From Dermacoccus abyssi (GTDB lineage: Bacteria; Actinomycetota; Actinomycetes; Actinomycetales; Dermatophilaceae): a DNA stretch of 64,000 nt. The notes beneath the pieces were generated by a model. The model had not been told where the DNA came from. It searched no databases and saw nothing but the letters and a program-made list of their open reading frames with translations. The position numbers were made by a program, and so were the translations under genes. Position 1 is the first letter of the stretch; each line of letters begins with the position of its first letter. The DNA lies in NCBI RefSeq assembly GCF_003515945.1, contig NZ_QWLM01000011.1:48424-112423 (forward strand), read 5' to 3'. Shown piece after piece: positions 51,735 to 59,674 of this stretch.

Positions 51735-52578
51735 GCAACCGGGTGACTTCGAACTCGCTCGCGGGGTGCGCGATGGCCTCCTGCGCCTCGATGAGGAGGA
51801 TCTCGCCCGAGCCTGCGGCGTGCGTGCGCTCCATGACGTCGTAGATCGACGACGCCGTGGCCGCGAGTGCCTCGGCCGGCGTGGACGTCATGTAGCGCGC
51901 GAGGAAGATGGCGGCCGTCGCGTCGCCGGAGCCCGAGACGTACATGGGCAGCAGCGGCGTCGTGACGATCCAGGCACCCTCGGCGTCGACGACGGCCATC
52001 TGGACGGAGTCGGCCGGCGTCTCGTCGGTCTGCACCGACGTCACGAGGACGACCTGCGGCCCCTTGGCACGCAACGCGTCGGCGGCGGCGAGCAGGTCGG
52101 CGACGCTCGAGACGCTCTGACCGACGAGGAACTCGAGCTCGAACTGATTGGGCGTCAGGATGTCTGCGGCCGGCACGACGACGTCGCGCATGAACTCCGG
52201 GATGCCCTCGCGCACGTAGAAGCCCCGACCGACGTCACCCATGACGGGGTCGGCGCAGTAGAGGGCCTTCGGGTTGGCGGCCTTGACGCGGGCAACGGCG
52301 TCGAGGATGACCTCGCCGACCTTCTCGCCACCCTGGTAGCCCGAGAGCACCGCGTCGCAGCGGTCGAGGACGCCGCGCTCCTCGATACCGGTGATGACGT
52401 CGCGCACCGTCTCGGGTTCGAACACCGGGCCACGCCACTCGCCGTACCCCGTGTGGTTGGAGAAGTGCACCGTGTACACCGGCCACACCTCGTGCCCGAG
52501 TCGCTGCAGCGGGAAGACTGCGGACGAGTTTCCGGCATGGCCGTAGGCCACCGACGACTGGATCGACAGGATGTTCAC
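51730..52578 (-). CDS. pdxY: Pyridoxal kinase PdxY
   Basis: A 282-residue ribokinase-fold kinase that makes pyridoxal 5'-phosphate from pyridoxal. The N-terminal block NILSIQSSVAYGHAGNSSAV is diagnostic, with later CADPVMGDVGRGFYVREG, AADILTPNQFELEFL and the catalytic anion hole YVSGSGDATAAIFLARYM, containing GSGD with the catalytic Asp. GTG 52578 is chosen because it gives the family N-terminus and has GGGTGG at suitable spacing; another GTG lies three codons earlier. Stand-alone, converging with the lactate operon. Confidence 0.9.
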   Translation of the reverse strand: MNILSIQSSVAYGHAGNSSAVFPLQRLGHEVWPVYTVHFSNHTGYGEWRGPVFEPETVRDVITGIEERGVLDRCDAVLSGYQGGEKVGEVILDAVARVKAANPKALYCADPVMGDVGRGFYVREGIPEFMRDVVVPAADILTPNQFELEFLVGQSVSSVADLLAAADALRAKGPQVVLVTSVQTDETPADSVQMAVVDAEGAWIVTTPLLPMYVSGSGDATAAIFLARYMTSTPAEALAATASSIYDVMERTHAAGSGEILLIEAQEAIAHPASEFEVTRLR

Positions 52579-52832
52579 GTCCGCCACCCTAAATCGGAAG
52601 GCCGTTCGTCGACGACGCGCCACGGGGCTCAGGCAGTAATCAGCCACGACCGGAAGGTGCCACCTTCAAACCAGCACCACAAACTACGAGACGACAGGAG
52701 GGCCGCGCCCCGGGCCACCTTGGTCATCAACAGCTGGCGATCCCCCGGACGAGCGCAAAGCCGCAGTGGCCACCCAGAGGCGGGTCGCGCGTGAGAACCG
52801 GAACTACACGTTGCCACGAACTTTGACGCGCA

Positions 52833-53477
52833 CTACTTCGCAGAGCCCTCTCTCACGAACCGGCGAAACAAACTGAACGCAGAGGTCACAGGCCGAAGAA
52901 TCCGAACCGCGCCCCTCTTGATTCGCGCAGCAAACTTCTTACTTTCCATCTCTTCTTTACGCTGCGCATAGTAGATTGGAATTTTTACCTTGATCGCCTC
53001 AGTGCACCGCTCTTCTGCGGGCCGAGAAATTGACTTGGTAAAGAGGTCGCCCACCCAGAGCGCTGCCACCAGGCATACCGGTCCAACAAACACACCCCAC
53101 TGCGGGAGCGCACTTTCGACCTCGGAAACGAAGACCAACGTAGCCCCCAGCAGTAGCACCATCCAAGCGGCCGATCGCTTAGAACGCTCCTCGAACTTGA
53201 CTTTCACGTCTTCAGGTATCCATGCGAGCCTATCTGGTTTTTTGTACCCCTCCCTCGGGAAAAACATTGTGCCTTTGGGAATTGCTTGATCAACCATCTC
53301 CGGCGCAATCTTTTTCGACACCCTCTGCCATGCCCAGATCTCAGCCACATCCAATTGACTCTGCATAGCAGTCGCCACCATGACTATGAACGCACCCAAG
53401 ACTCCCACGACTCGCCATCCCTTCACGTTTTCTGAGCCCACTTCCTCAACACAACCAAGGTATCTGTAGAAGTCCAC
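52833..53477 (-). CDS. AT-rich membrane protein of unknown function
   Basis: A 214-residue protein from GTG 53477. The first hydrophobic helix is at about residues 22-40 (WRVVGVLGAFIVMVATAM); a pair follows at about 104-121 and 126-143 (MVLLLGATLVFVSEVESALP, VGPVCLVAALWVG). A basic tail ends the protein. Codon use is strikingly different from all neighbours: many A/T-ending codons and AAA, ATT and TTT-rich stretches, so recent transfer is likely. Family not recognised. The 255 bases downstream (52579-52832) hold no gene. There is no clear RBS before the GTG. Confidence 0.6.
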   Translation of the reverse strand: MDFYRYLGCVEEVGSENVKGWRVVGVLGAFIVMVATAMQSQLDVAEIWAWQRVSKKIAPEMVDQAIPKGTMFFPREGYKKPDRLAWIPEDVKVKFEERSKRSAAWMVLLLGATLVFVSEVESALPQWGVFVGPVCLVAALWVGDLFTKSISRPAEERCTEAIKVKIPIYYAQRKEEMESKKFAARIKRGAVRILRPVTSAFSLFRRFVREGSAK

Positions 53478-53594
53478 TTAGTTGGCAAGAAGTTTGCCTC
53501 GCACGAAGAAGACCTCCACCATCGCTCCCAGGGCGTGAATTCTGCGCAGCGGTCGCCCCTGCCGATGGCGGCGCGAACATGGCAGGGTGGAGGC

Positions 53595-53912
53595 ATGAAC
53601 ACGGTTAACCCCAAGGACATCGCCGATGACGTCGTCGTTCTCGACGTGCGCGAGCAGGACGAGTACGACGCCGGTCACGCGCCGCGTGCCATCCACATTC
53701 CGCTCGGTGACCTGCCGAACCGCCTGAACGAGCTGCCCGAGGTGGACGGCGACCTCCCGGTCGTGTGCCGCAGCGGCGCCCGCAGCGGCCGCGCCGTCGA
53801 GTGGCTCACCGGCCAGGGACGCGCCGTCGCCAACGTCGAGGGCGGCATGAAGCAGTGGAACGCCGAGGGCAAGACGATCGTCTCCGATTCCGGTGACGCC
53901 AGCATCATCTGA
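53595..53912 (+). CDS. Single-domain rhodanese-like protein
   Basis: A 105-residue rhodanese fold. The entry strand is VVVLDVREQDEYDAGHAPRA, then IHIPLGDLPNRLNELP, and the active-site loop VVCRSGARSGRAVEWL with the sulfur-carrying Cys and the RSGxRS pattern. The closing block is NVEGGMKQWNAEGKTI. It transfers sulfane sulfur between thiols or carries persulfide in biosynthesis. ATG 53595 has GGTGGAGG immediately upstream. Followed by a terminator and then a 66-bp repeat. Confidence 0.92.
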   Translation: MNTVNPKDIADDVVVLDVREQDEYDAGHAPRAIHIPLGDLPNRLNELPEVDGDLPVVCRSGARSGRAVEWLTGQGRAVANVEGGMKQWNAEGKTIVSDSGDASII

Positions 53913-53924
53913 GCCTGACGAACC

Positions 53925-53963
53925 CGACGGGGCGACAACCTGACGAAGGTTGCCGCCCCGTCG
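53925..53963. terminator. Terminator after the rhodanese gene
   Basis: CGACGGGGCGACAACC and its complement (one mismatch) with a 7-base loop, 12 bases after the stop. Confidence 0.82.
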
Positions 53964-53976
53964 CGTCTGTCGGACG

Positions 53977-54042
53977 GTTGGGCAGATTTCCCTGCGGCCC
54001 GGCCGAAGGACGCCCTGCCCAGCGGCAGGAGGGTTTGCCCAC
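53977..54042 (-). repeat. 66-bp palindromic dispersed repeat, copy 3
   Basis: Begins GTTGGGCAGATTTCCCTGCGG-like sequence (GTTGGGCAGATTTCCCTGCG) and ends GGGTTTGCCCAC. It has exactly the same 66-base length as copies 1 and 2 and matches their ends best, the middle being more diverged. It lies between the rhodanese terminator and the signal peptidase gene. Confidence 0.65.
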
Positions 54043-54136
54043 CGCGCATCGCAGCCCCACCGTCCGTCGGCGGCAGACCTGGGCAGATCGCCCGACGTCC
54101 ACGGAACGCACAGGCCGACCCGTCATACTGGCCCGT

Positions 54137-54802
54137 ATGGCAGGCAAAGCAAAGCTCTGGCGCGATCGCGTCATTCTCGTCGCGGTCGTGTGGGCCATCT
54201 GGGCACTCATCACGACGTTCGTCGTGCAGCCCTTCCGCATCCCTTCAGCGTCGATGGAGAACACCCTGCAGATCGGCGACCGCATTCTCGTCAACAAGAT
54301 CACGCCGCGTTTCGGCGAGGTCAAGCGGGGAGACGTCGTCGTCTTCAAGGACCCGGGCGACTGGACGCAGCCCGTGCCGAGCGGAAACGCCGTGTTCGGC
54401 GCGATCCGCAAGGTCGCCGAGGTGACGCACCTGTCGGCGAGCGGCTCGCACCTCGTCAAGCGTGTCGTCGGCGTCGGTGGGGACAAGGTCTCGTGCGAGG
54501 GCCTGGGCAACAAGCTCAAGGTCAACGGTGTCGAGGTCGACGAGCCCTACCTGAAGTCCGGCGTGCAGCCGTGCGCCGAGAAGTTCTCCATCACGGTGCC
54601 CGACAACAAGGTCTGGGTCATGGGCGACAACCGCAGCGACTCCGCCGACAGCCGGTTCCACGACGACGGCACCGGCAAGCTCGGCAGTGTGCCGCTCTCC
54701 GACATCACCGGAAAGGGACTCGCGGTCGTCTGGCCGATCGGCAACGTCTCCGGTGGCCACAACGCGGAAGAGGCCTTCGCCAAGGTGCCTGCCGCTAAGT
54801 GA
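54137..54802 (+). CDS. lepB: Signal peptidase I
   Basis: A 221-residue type I signal peptidase that removes signal peptides outside the membrane. One N-terminal membrane helix (VILVAVVWAIWALITTFVV) is followed by the catalytic Ser box FRIPSASMENTL, box C GDRILVNKI and GDVVVFKDP, the general-base Lys box HLVKRVVGVGGD, and box E MGDNRSDSADSRF. Size and order fit bacterial LepB. ATG 54137 gives the family start. A single gene ended by a hairpin at 54890-54921. Confidence 0.93.
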   Translation: MAGKAKLWRDRVILVAVVWAIWALITTFVVQPFRIPSASMENTLQIGDRILVNKITPRFGEVKRGDVVVFKDPGDWTQPVPSGNAVFGAIRKVAEVTHLSASGSHLVKRVVGVGGDKVSCEGLGNKLKVNGVEVDEPYLKSGVQPCAEKFSITVPDNKVWVMGDNRSDSADSRFHDDGTGKLGSVPLSDITGKGLAVVWPIGNVSGGHNAEEAFAKVPAAK

Positions 54803-54889
54803 GCCCCGAGCGACGCCCCCTGTGCCGAAGGCGCGGGGGGCATCGTCAACCCTGCGGCCCCTAAACTCCGGCTCCACCCGCACACGACG

Positions 54890-54921
54890 AACGCCGCCGC
54901 TCGGAATCGAGCGGCGGCGTT
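54890..54921. terminator. Bidirectional terminator between lepB and the M15 peptidase gene
   Basis: Perfect 14-base arms (AACGCCGCCGCTCG and complement) with a GAAT loop, between convergent genes. Confidence 0.85.
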
Positions 54922-54933
54922 GTCGAAGGTCTG

Positions 54934-55830
54934 TCAGTAGCCGGGCGCGGCCGGCAGGTCGAAGAGCTCCTCGAGCGTCTTGATGTCGCGGCGCTCGTGG
55001 AGGAAGCGAGCGACGTCGTCACCGACGTAGCGCAGGTGCCACGGCTCGGCGCGGTAACCCGTCGTTTTCTCCTGGCCCTCCTGGTATCGCACGACGAATC
55101 CGAACTCGTGCGCGTGGGCGGCCACCCACTTGCCCGTCGGGGTGTCCTTGAACGACTCCTCGAGCTCGTGCAGGGCGTCGGCGCCGCGCACGTCGATCGT
55201 GAGACCGAGCTGGTGCTCACTGTGACCCGCGCGCGCCGAGTACGTGTCGGCGGCCTTGCGACCGTCACGACGTTCGTAGCGGGCGTAGAGGCTCTCCTGA
55301 TACTCGAACGAGCGGTAGCCACTGACGGCCTCGAGGTCGACCTTGTCCTTCTTCGCCGCCTTGATCATGCGCTTGATGGGGTGCTGCAGGCGCGCATCGA
55401 CGACAACCGCACCTGCGGTCGCGAGCTTCTTCGGCTTGTCCTTGTTCGTGAGAGCCACACGCTTGTTGACGACGCGCAGCTCGGACGCGCGCAGCGCCTC
55501 GACCCTGGTGTCGACGTCGAGCGTGCGGCTCGCCCCGGCGACCTCGACGACGACACGCGAACGGGCGCTCTTCGCGACCGCGAGTCCGAGAACGGCGACG
55601 TTCTTCTCAGCCGTCCGGCTACGGCGCTCGGAGCCCTGCGAAGCTGTCAGCACCTCGCCCGAGTGCACCCGGGCGACGACGGCGACACGATCCGGCGTCA
55701 CGGGGAGGACGACGACGCGTGGTTCGTTCCCGTCGCTTCGTGCGGCCTGTGCCGTTCCGGCACCCAGCATCGCCAGAGTCAGGGCAGCACCGGATCCTGC
55801 GATCGCCTCGCGGCGAGTCAGGTCACTCAT
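54934..55830 (-). CDS. M15-family D-alanyl-D-alanine carboxypeptidase (VanY-like), secreted
   Basis: A 298-residue exported protein. The N-terminus has a twin-Arg-like start (TRREAIAGSGAALTLAML) with a cleavage site after AQA, so Tat export is possible. An Ala/Val-rich spacer of 110 residues follows. The C-terminal M15 domain has LEAVSGYRSFEYQESLY, SARAGHSEHQLGLTIDV (zinc His and Asp) and EPWHLRYVGDDVARFL (Glu and His). It trims peptidoglycan stem peptides. A single gene facing lepB across a terminator. ATG 55830 has GAAAGAAGCC upstream. Confidence 0.9.
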   Translation of the reverse strand: MSDLTRREAIAGSGAALTLAMLGAGTAQAARSDGNEPRVVVLPVTPDRVAVVARVHSGEVLTASQGSERRSRTAEKNVAVLGLAVAKSARSRVVVEVAGASRTLDVDTRVEALRASELRVVNKRVALTNKDKPKKLATAGAVVVDARLQHPIKRMIKAAKKDKVDLEAVSGYRSFEYQESLYARYERRDGRKAADTYSARAGHSEHQLGLTIDVRGADALHELEESFKDTPTGKWVAAHAHEFGFVVRYQEGQEKTTGYRAEPWHLRYVGDDVARFLHERRDIKTLEELFDLPAAPGY

Positions 55831-55928
55831 GGTGGCTTCTTTCGTTGTCGGCCCCTTCGCGGCCTCAACGGTATCGAGCCCCGAAGGCCGGTGTCACCTT
55901 GTCGTGCTGTGAATTCGTGTGATCCGGG

Positions 55929-56789
55929 TTATTTCAAGAGCTTGCTCATGCGCCGGTCGGCGAGCGGTTTGCCGCCCGTCTGGCACGTCGCGCAGTACTG
56001 CAGCGAGCGGTCGGCGAACGACACCTCGCGGACGACGTCGCCGCACACCGGGCACGCCTCCCCTGTCCGGCCGTGCACCCGCATGCCGGCGCGCTTGGCG
56101 TCCTTGAGTTCCTTCGCAGGCTTGCCCGAGGCCGCCGCGACGGCGTCGGTGAGCGTTGTGCGCAGCGCCTCGTAGAGGGTGTGGACCTGCTCGGGCGTGA
56201 GCGCCGTCGTCATGGCGAACGGCGACAGCTTGGCGACGTGGAGCACCTCGTCGGAGTAGGCGTTGCCGACGCCGGCGATCTCCGACTGGTCGCGCAACAG
56301 CCCCTTGATCTGCATGCGCCGGTCGGCGACGAGGGCCGCGAAGGCCTCCTCGGTGAACTCCTCCGAGAGCGGGTCGATGCCGAGCTTCGCGACGCCGGGC
56401 ACCTCCTGGACATCGCGCACGAGGTAGACGGCCAGGCGCTTCTGCGTGCCCGCCTCGGTGAGGTCGAAACCGGCCCCGTCGTCGAGGCGCACGCGAACGG
56501 CGATGGGCGACTTCCCGGGGCGCAGCGTCGTCGTCGGGAGGTTGTCCGACCAGCGCAGCCACCCCGCTCGCGAGAGGTGGAAGACGAAGTGCAGGCCCGA
56601 CGCCTCGATGTCGACGAACTTGCCGTGGCGGTGCACGGCGTCGACGACGAGCCCCTCGAACGCCTGCGGCGGAGGGTCGAACGTCTTGAGCACCGCGAAC
56701 GACGCCAGTTCGACGCCGACGACGGCGCGTCCGACGAGTCGTTCGGTGAGGAATCCGACGAGGCCGCTCACCTCGGGCAGTTCAGGCAT
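55929..56789 (-). CDS. Fpg/Nei-family DNA glycosylase
   Basis: A 286-residue base-excision repair enzyme. The N-terminal PELPEV gives Pro2 and Glu3, the catalytic residues for glycosylase/beta-lyase activity. The helix-two-turn-helix is QIKGLLRDQSEIAGVGNAYS, and the C-terminal zinc finger CPVCGD...YCATCQTGGKPLADR binds DNA. The sequence is nearer to the actinobacterial Nei/Fpg-like group than to Escherichia MutM; exact substrate (8-oxoguanine or oxidised pyrimidine) is not certain. It overlaps the App1-type phosphatase gene by 8 bases, so the two are co-translated. Confidence 0.92.
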   Translation of the reverse strand: MPELPEVSGLVGFLTERLVGRAVVGVELASFAVLKTFDPPPQAFEGLVVDAVHRHGKFVDIEASGLHFVFHLSRAGWLRWSDNLPTTTLRPGKSPIAVRVRLDDGAGFDLTEAGTQKRLAVYLVRDVQEVPGVAKLGIDPLSEEFTEEAFAALVADRRMQIKGLLRDQSEIAGVGNAYSDEVLHVAKLSPFAMTTALTPEQVHTLYEALRTTLTDAVAAASGKPAKELKDAKRAGMRVHGRTGEACPVCGDVVREVSFADRSLQYCATCQTGGKPLADRRMSKLLK

Positions 56790-57909
56790 GACCGAGCACC
56801 TTCGAGACGTGTCCGTGCAGGACGAATCCGTTGGGACCTTCGAACCATGGCACCCCCGGCACGCGGCCGACGACGTCGTCCATCTGGAGCGGGTGACCGT
56901 GGCTGAGCACCTGCTGCGCCACCGTCAGCTGCCGGATCGCGACACCCGCGACGTGATCGGGGTAGCTCAGCGCGAACTGCTCGTAGATCGACGGGTCGTG
57001 CTGGCCGTCGTCTCCGACGAGCAGCCATTCGATGTGTGGGAACTCGGCGGCCAGACGCCGCAGCCAGCGCCGCTTGTGCGCCTGCCCCGAGCGGAACCAG
57101 GACGTCTCCGTCGGGCCCCAGTCGGTGAGCAGCAGTGTGCCGCGCGGGAATCCGTGCCGGCGCAGGAAGCGGGTGAGCACCGGCTGCGTGTTCCAGGCGC
57201 CGGTGGAGAGGTAGAAGACGGGCGCGTCCTCGTGCTGCGCGAGGACCGAGCGGTAGAACGCGGCCATGCCCGGCACCTCACGGCGCACGGTCTCGCGGAC
57301 GACGAACGTGTTCCACGCGGCGATGAGCGGGCGCGGAAGCGCCGTGATGAGGGCCGTGTCGTCGATGTCGCTCACGATGCCGAAGCGCACGTGCCCGCCG
57401 ATGATCTGCACCGGAGCCACCGCGGTGACGCCGTCGCACTCGACGTGGGCGTCGTGCCATCCGTGACGCAGGCCGTGCCCGGTGACCTCGACCTCGAAGT
57501 AGCCGCCGCGATCGGTGAGGCCCGTCGCCGTGGCGTCCCCGAGCGTCACCGTGACCTCGCGTTCGGTCTCCGGCACGGAGAAGAACGCCTTGAAGCCGCG
57601 CCGGACGAGGGAGTCGTCGCTCGCCGTCGGCACCGACGGCTGCCCGTCCTTGCCGAGCACGACCCGACCGAGGACGCGCGCGATGCCGTCCTCGGGGATG
57701 CGTCGCTTCGGGCCGGACGAGGCGCGCCAGCGCGACGTCGACGGCTTCGGGGTGCGCTCCAACGGGTCGCGACCTTCGAGCGCGGGATCGACCGAGCCGT
57801 ACCCGACGTAGGGAAAGACGCGCGTCGACCAGTCACGCCGCGAGAGAACGGACGCGGCGGAGCTGTTGAGCTTGTCCTCGACCCGTGAGGCGAAGTGGGG
57901 GCGCGCCAT
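56782..57909 (-). CDS. App1-like phosphatase domain (DUF2183) protein
   Basis: A 375-residue protein of the APP1/DUF2183 family. The C-terminal phosphatase domain has the HAD-type start GIVSDIDDTALITALPR, with DxDxT, followed by FYLSTGAWNTQPVLTRFLRR and the DWGPTETSWFR and LLVGDDGQHDPSIYEQF blocks. Fungal App1 is a phosphatidate phosphatase; the bacterial substrate is unknown. ATG 57909 is chosen for the natural ARPHFASRVEDKLNS start; upstream codons are not protein-like. It precedes and overlaps the Fpg/Nei gene. Confidence 0.88.
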   Translation of the reverse strand: MARPHFASRVEDKLNSSAASVLSRRDWSTRVFPYVGYGSVDPALEGRDPLERTPKPSTSRWRASSGPKRRIPEDGIARVLGRVVLGKDGQPSVPTASDDSLVRRGFKAFFSVPETEREVTVTLGDATATGLTDRGGYFEVEVTGHGLRHGWHDAHVECDGVTAVAPVQIIGGHVRFGIVSDIDDTALITALPRPLIAAWNTFVVRETVRREVPGMAAFYRSVLAQHEDAPVFYLSTGAWNTQPVLTRFLRRHGFPRGTLLLTDWGPTETSWFRSGQAHKRRWLRRLAAEFPHIEWLLVGDDGQHDPSIYEQFALSYPDHVAGVAIRQLTVAQQVLSHGHPLQMDDVVGRVPGVPWFEGPNGFVLHGHVSKVLGHA

Positions 57910-58055
57910 GGGCCCACTGTAGAACGCCGGTCTGACGACCCCCTCCACGACACGATGGGCCCCAACGCGACGCGCAGGCGAACGGAAGGGGACCTACGTC
58001 CCAACGATGCCCCCGACCCCTTCCGGGAAGCGCCTCGAAGGCGGACAATAGTCAC

Positions 58056-59081
58056 ATGGGAAAGAAGTTCAAGACGCAGGACGAGACCTGGCAGCACAAC
58101 TACCCGTACGACGTGAAGATGACACGCACGGAGTACGAGTACCTCAAGCGACAGATGCAGATCGAGTTGCTCAAGATGCAGGCCTGGGTCAAGGAATCGG
58201 GCGAGAAGGTCGTCCTCATCTTCGAGGGGCGTGACGCCGCCGGAAAGGGTGGGTCGATCAAGCGGTTCAACGAGCACCTCAACCCCCGTGGTGCACGCAC
58301 CGTCGCGCTCAACAAGCCCACCGAGGAAGAACTCGGTCAGTGGTACTTCCAGCGCTACGTCTCCCACCTGCCCACCAAGGGCGAGATCGTCTTCTTCGAC
58401 CGCTCCTGGTACAACCGCGCCGGCGTCGAGCGCGTCATGGGCTACTGCACCGACGAGCAGTACGACGAGTTCATGCGCACCGCGCCCGAGTTCGAGCGGA
58501 TGCTCGTCGGCTCCGGCATCCACCTGCGCAAGCTGTGGTTCTCCGTCGGCAAGGCCGAGCAGCTCACGCGCTTCGAGAAGCGCCGCACCGACCCGGTGCG
58601 CCAGTGGAAGCTGTCGCCCACCGACCTCGCCTCCCTCGACAAGTGGGACGCCTACACCGAGGCGAAGGAGGCCATGTTCGAGCACACCGACACCGAGTGG
58701 GCTCCGTGGACCGTCATCAAGAGCAACGACAAGAAGCGCGCCCGTGTCGAGGTGATGCGCTACGTGCTCGACTCGCTCGACTACCCGGGCAAGAACACGG
58801 ACTTCATCCACGAGCCCGACCCGCTCATCGTCGGTTCGGCCAAGCAGATCCTCGACGAGGGTGAGGGCGGCTTCCAGCACGGCTACCCCGACCGGTCGAA
58901 CGGCGGCAAGAAGCCGAAGCCCGGTATGGCGCCGAAGTCGAAGTCGGCCAAGGCCGCGCGTGAGAAGGCGGAGAAGGCTGCCCGCGAGGCTGCCGTGAGC
59001 GCCGAGAAGGCGGCCAAGGCGGCGGCGGCTGCCGACAAGGCTGCGGACGACGAGGCGTCGTCCCAGGGCGACAAGAGCTGA
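58056..59081 (+). CDS. ppk2: Polyphosphate kinase 2
   Basis: A 341-residue PPK2. Walker A is FEGRDAAGKGGSIKRF, the lid and Walker B region FFDRSWYNRAGVERVMG, and MEFLYLRKLWFSVGKAEQ-like GIHLRKLWFSVGKAEQLTRF. It makes nucleoside triphosphates from polyphosphate and NDP (or the reverse). The first 285 residues cover the family domain; the last 55 form a long Lys/Ala/Glu repeat tail (KAAREKAEKAAREAAV) typical of many actinobacterial copies. ATG 58056. Divergent from the App1 gene; hairpin at 59092-59140 ends it. Confidence 0.93.
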   Translation: MGKKFKTQDETWQHNYPYDVKMTRTEYEYLKRQMQIELLKMQAWVKESGEKVVLIFEGRDAAGKGGSIKRFNEHLNPRGARTVALNKPTEEELGQWYFQRYVSHLPTKGEIVFFDRSWYNRAGVERVMGYCTDEQYDEFMRTAPEFERMLVGSGIHLRKLWFSVGKAEQLTRFEKRRTDPVRQWKLSPTDLASLDKWDAYTEAKEAMFEHTDTEWAPWTVIKSNDKKRARVEVMRYVLDSLDYPGKNTDFIHEPDPLIVGSAKQILDEGEGGFQHGYPDRSNGGKKPKPGMAPKSKSAKAAREKAEKAAREAAVSAEKAAKAAAAADKAADDEASSQGDKS

Positions 59082-59091
59082 CGCTCACTGC

Positions 59092-59140
59092 CACGACGCG
59101 GATCGGCCGCGGGCTCCGTGCCCGCGCGATCCGCGTCGTG
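59092..59140. terminator. Bidirectional terminator between ppk2 and marR
   Basis: Perfect 14-base outer arms (CACGACGCGGATCG and complement) plus an inner CGCGGGC/GCCCGCG stem; between convergent genes. Confidence 0.87.
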
Positions 59141-59161
59141 GTGCTTTGATGCGTGACGGTG

Positions 59162-59608
59162 TCAGCGCCGTCCGTTGCTGTTGCGCTGTGCCGTGAGGCC
59201 ACGGTCGAGGATGTCGAGGGCCGCGTCGAGGGTTTCCAGCTCGTCCTCGGTGAACCCCTCGAGCAGCGGGACGACGACCTCCGCACGCGCTGCGCGCGCT
59301 TCCATGAGCACCTCGCGGCCCGCCTCCGTCATCGACACGAGCGTGGCGCGCGCGTCACGCGTGTCGGCGGTGCGCGAGACGAGGCCGAGTGCCTCGAGGC
59401 GCTGCACCTGCGTCGTCATCGTCGGCTGTGAGGAGTTGTCCGCAACGGCCAGATCACCGATGCGGGACGGGCCGAGATCGTTCATCAGGGAGAGCAGACG
59501 CAGCTGGGCCGCCGGCGCAGGCAGTTGGGCGCGGCGAGTGGCCCACCGGTTGAGTCGGGCCACGATGAGGAGGAGATGGTCGCCACGCGAACTGGTCATG
59601 CCGTCCAT
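59162..59608 (-). CDS. MarR-family transcriptional regulator
   Basis: A 148-residue MarR protein. The recognition helix region is RIGDLAVADNSSQPTMTTQV and the wing is LVSRTADTRDARATLVSM with the conserved Asp-Arg. ATG 59608 is used; an in-frame GTG four codons earlier and an ATG three codons later are also possible. A GTTCGC-AC-GCGAAC dyad lies right before the start and is a good autoregulation site. It is encoded upstream of nothing on its own strand; the acyl-CoA synthetase gene lies behind it, so it may regulate that gene. Confidence 0.87.
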   Translation of the reverse strand: MDGMTSSRGDHLLLIVARLNRWATRRAQLPAPAAQLRLLSLMNDLGPSRIGDLAVADNSSQPTMTTQVQRLEALGLVSRTADTRDARATLVSMTEAGREVLMEARAARAEVVVPLLEGFTEDELETLDAALDILDRGLTAQRNSNGRR

Positions 59609-59612
59609 GATA

Positions 59613-59626
59613 GTTCGCACGCGAAC
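59613..59626. promoter_or_regulatory. Candidate MarR operator
   Basis: Perfect dyad GTTCGC-AC-GCGAAC, 5 bases before the MarR start codon and between it and the 3' end of the acyl-CoA synthetase gene. MarR dimers bind dyads of this size. Confidence 0.5.
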
Positions 59627-59674
59627 GCACCGCAGGGCTCTTCGAGAGTCCGACGGTGGCGTTCGCGTGGAGGG

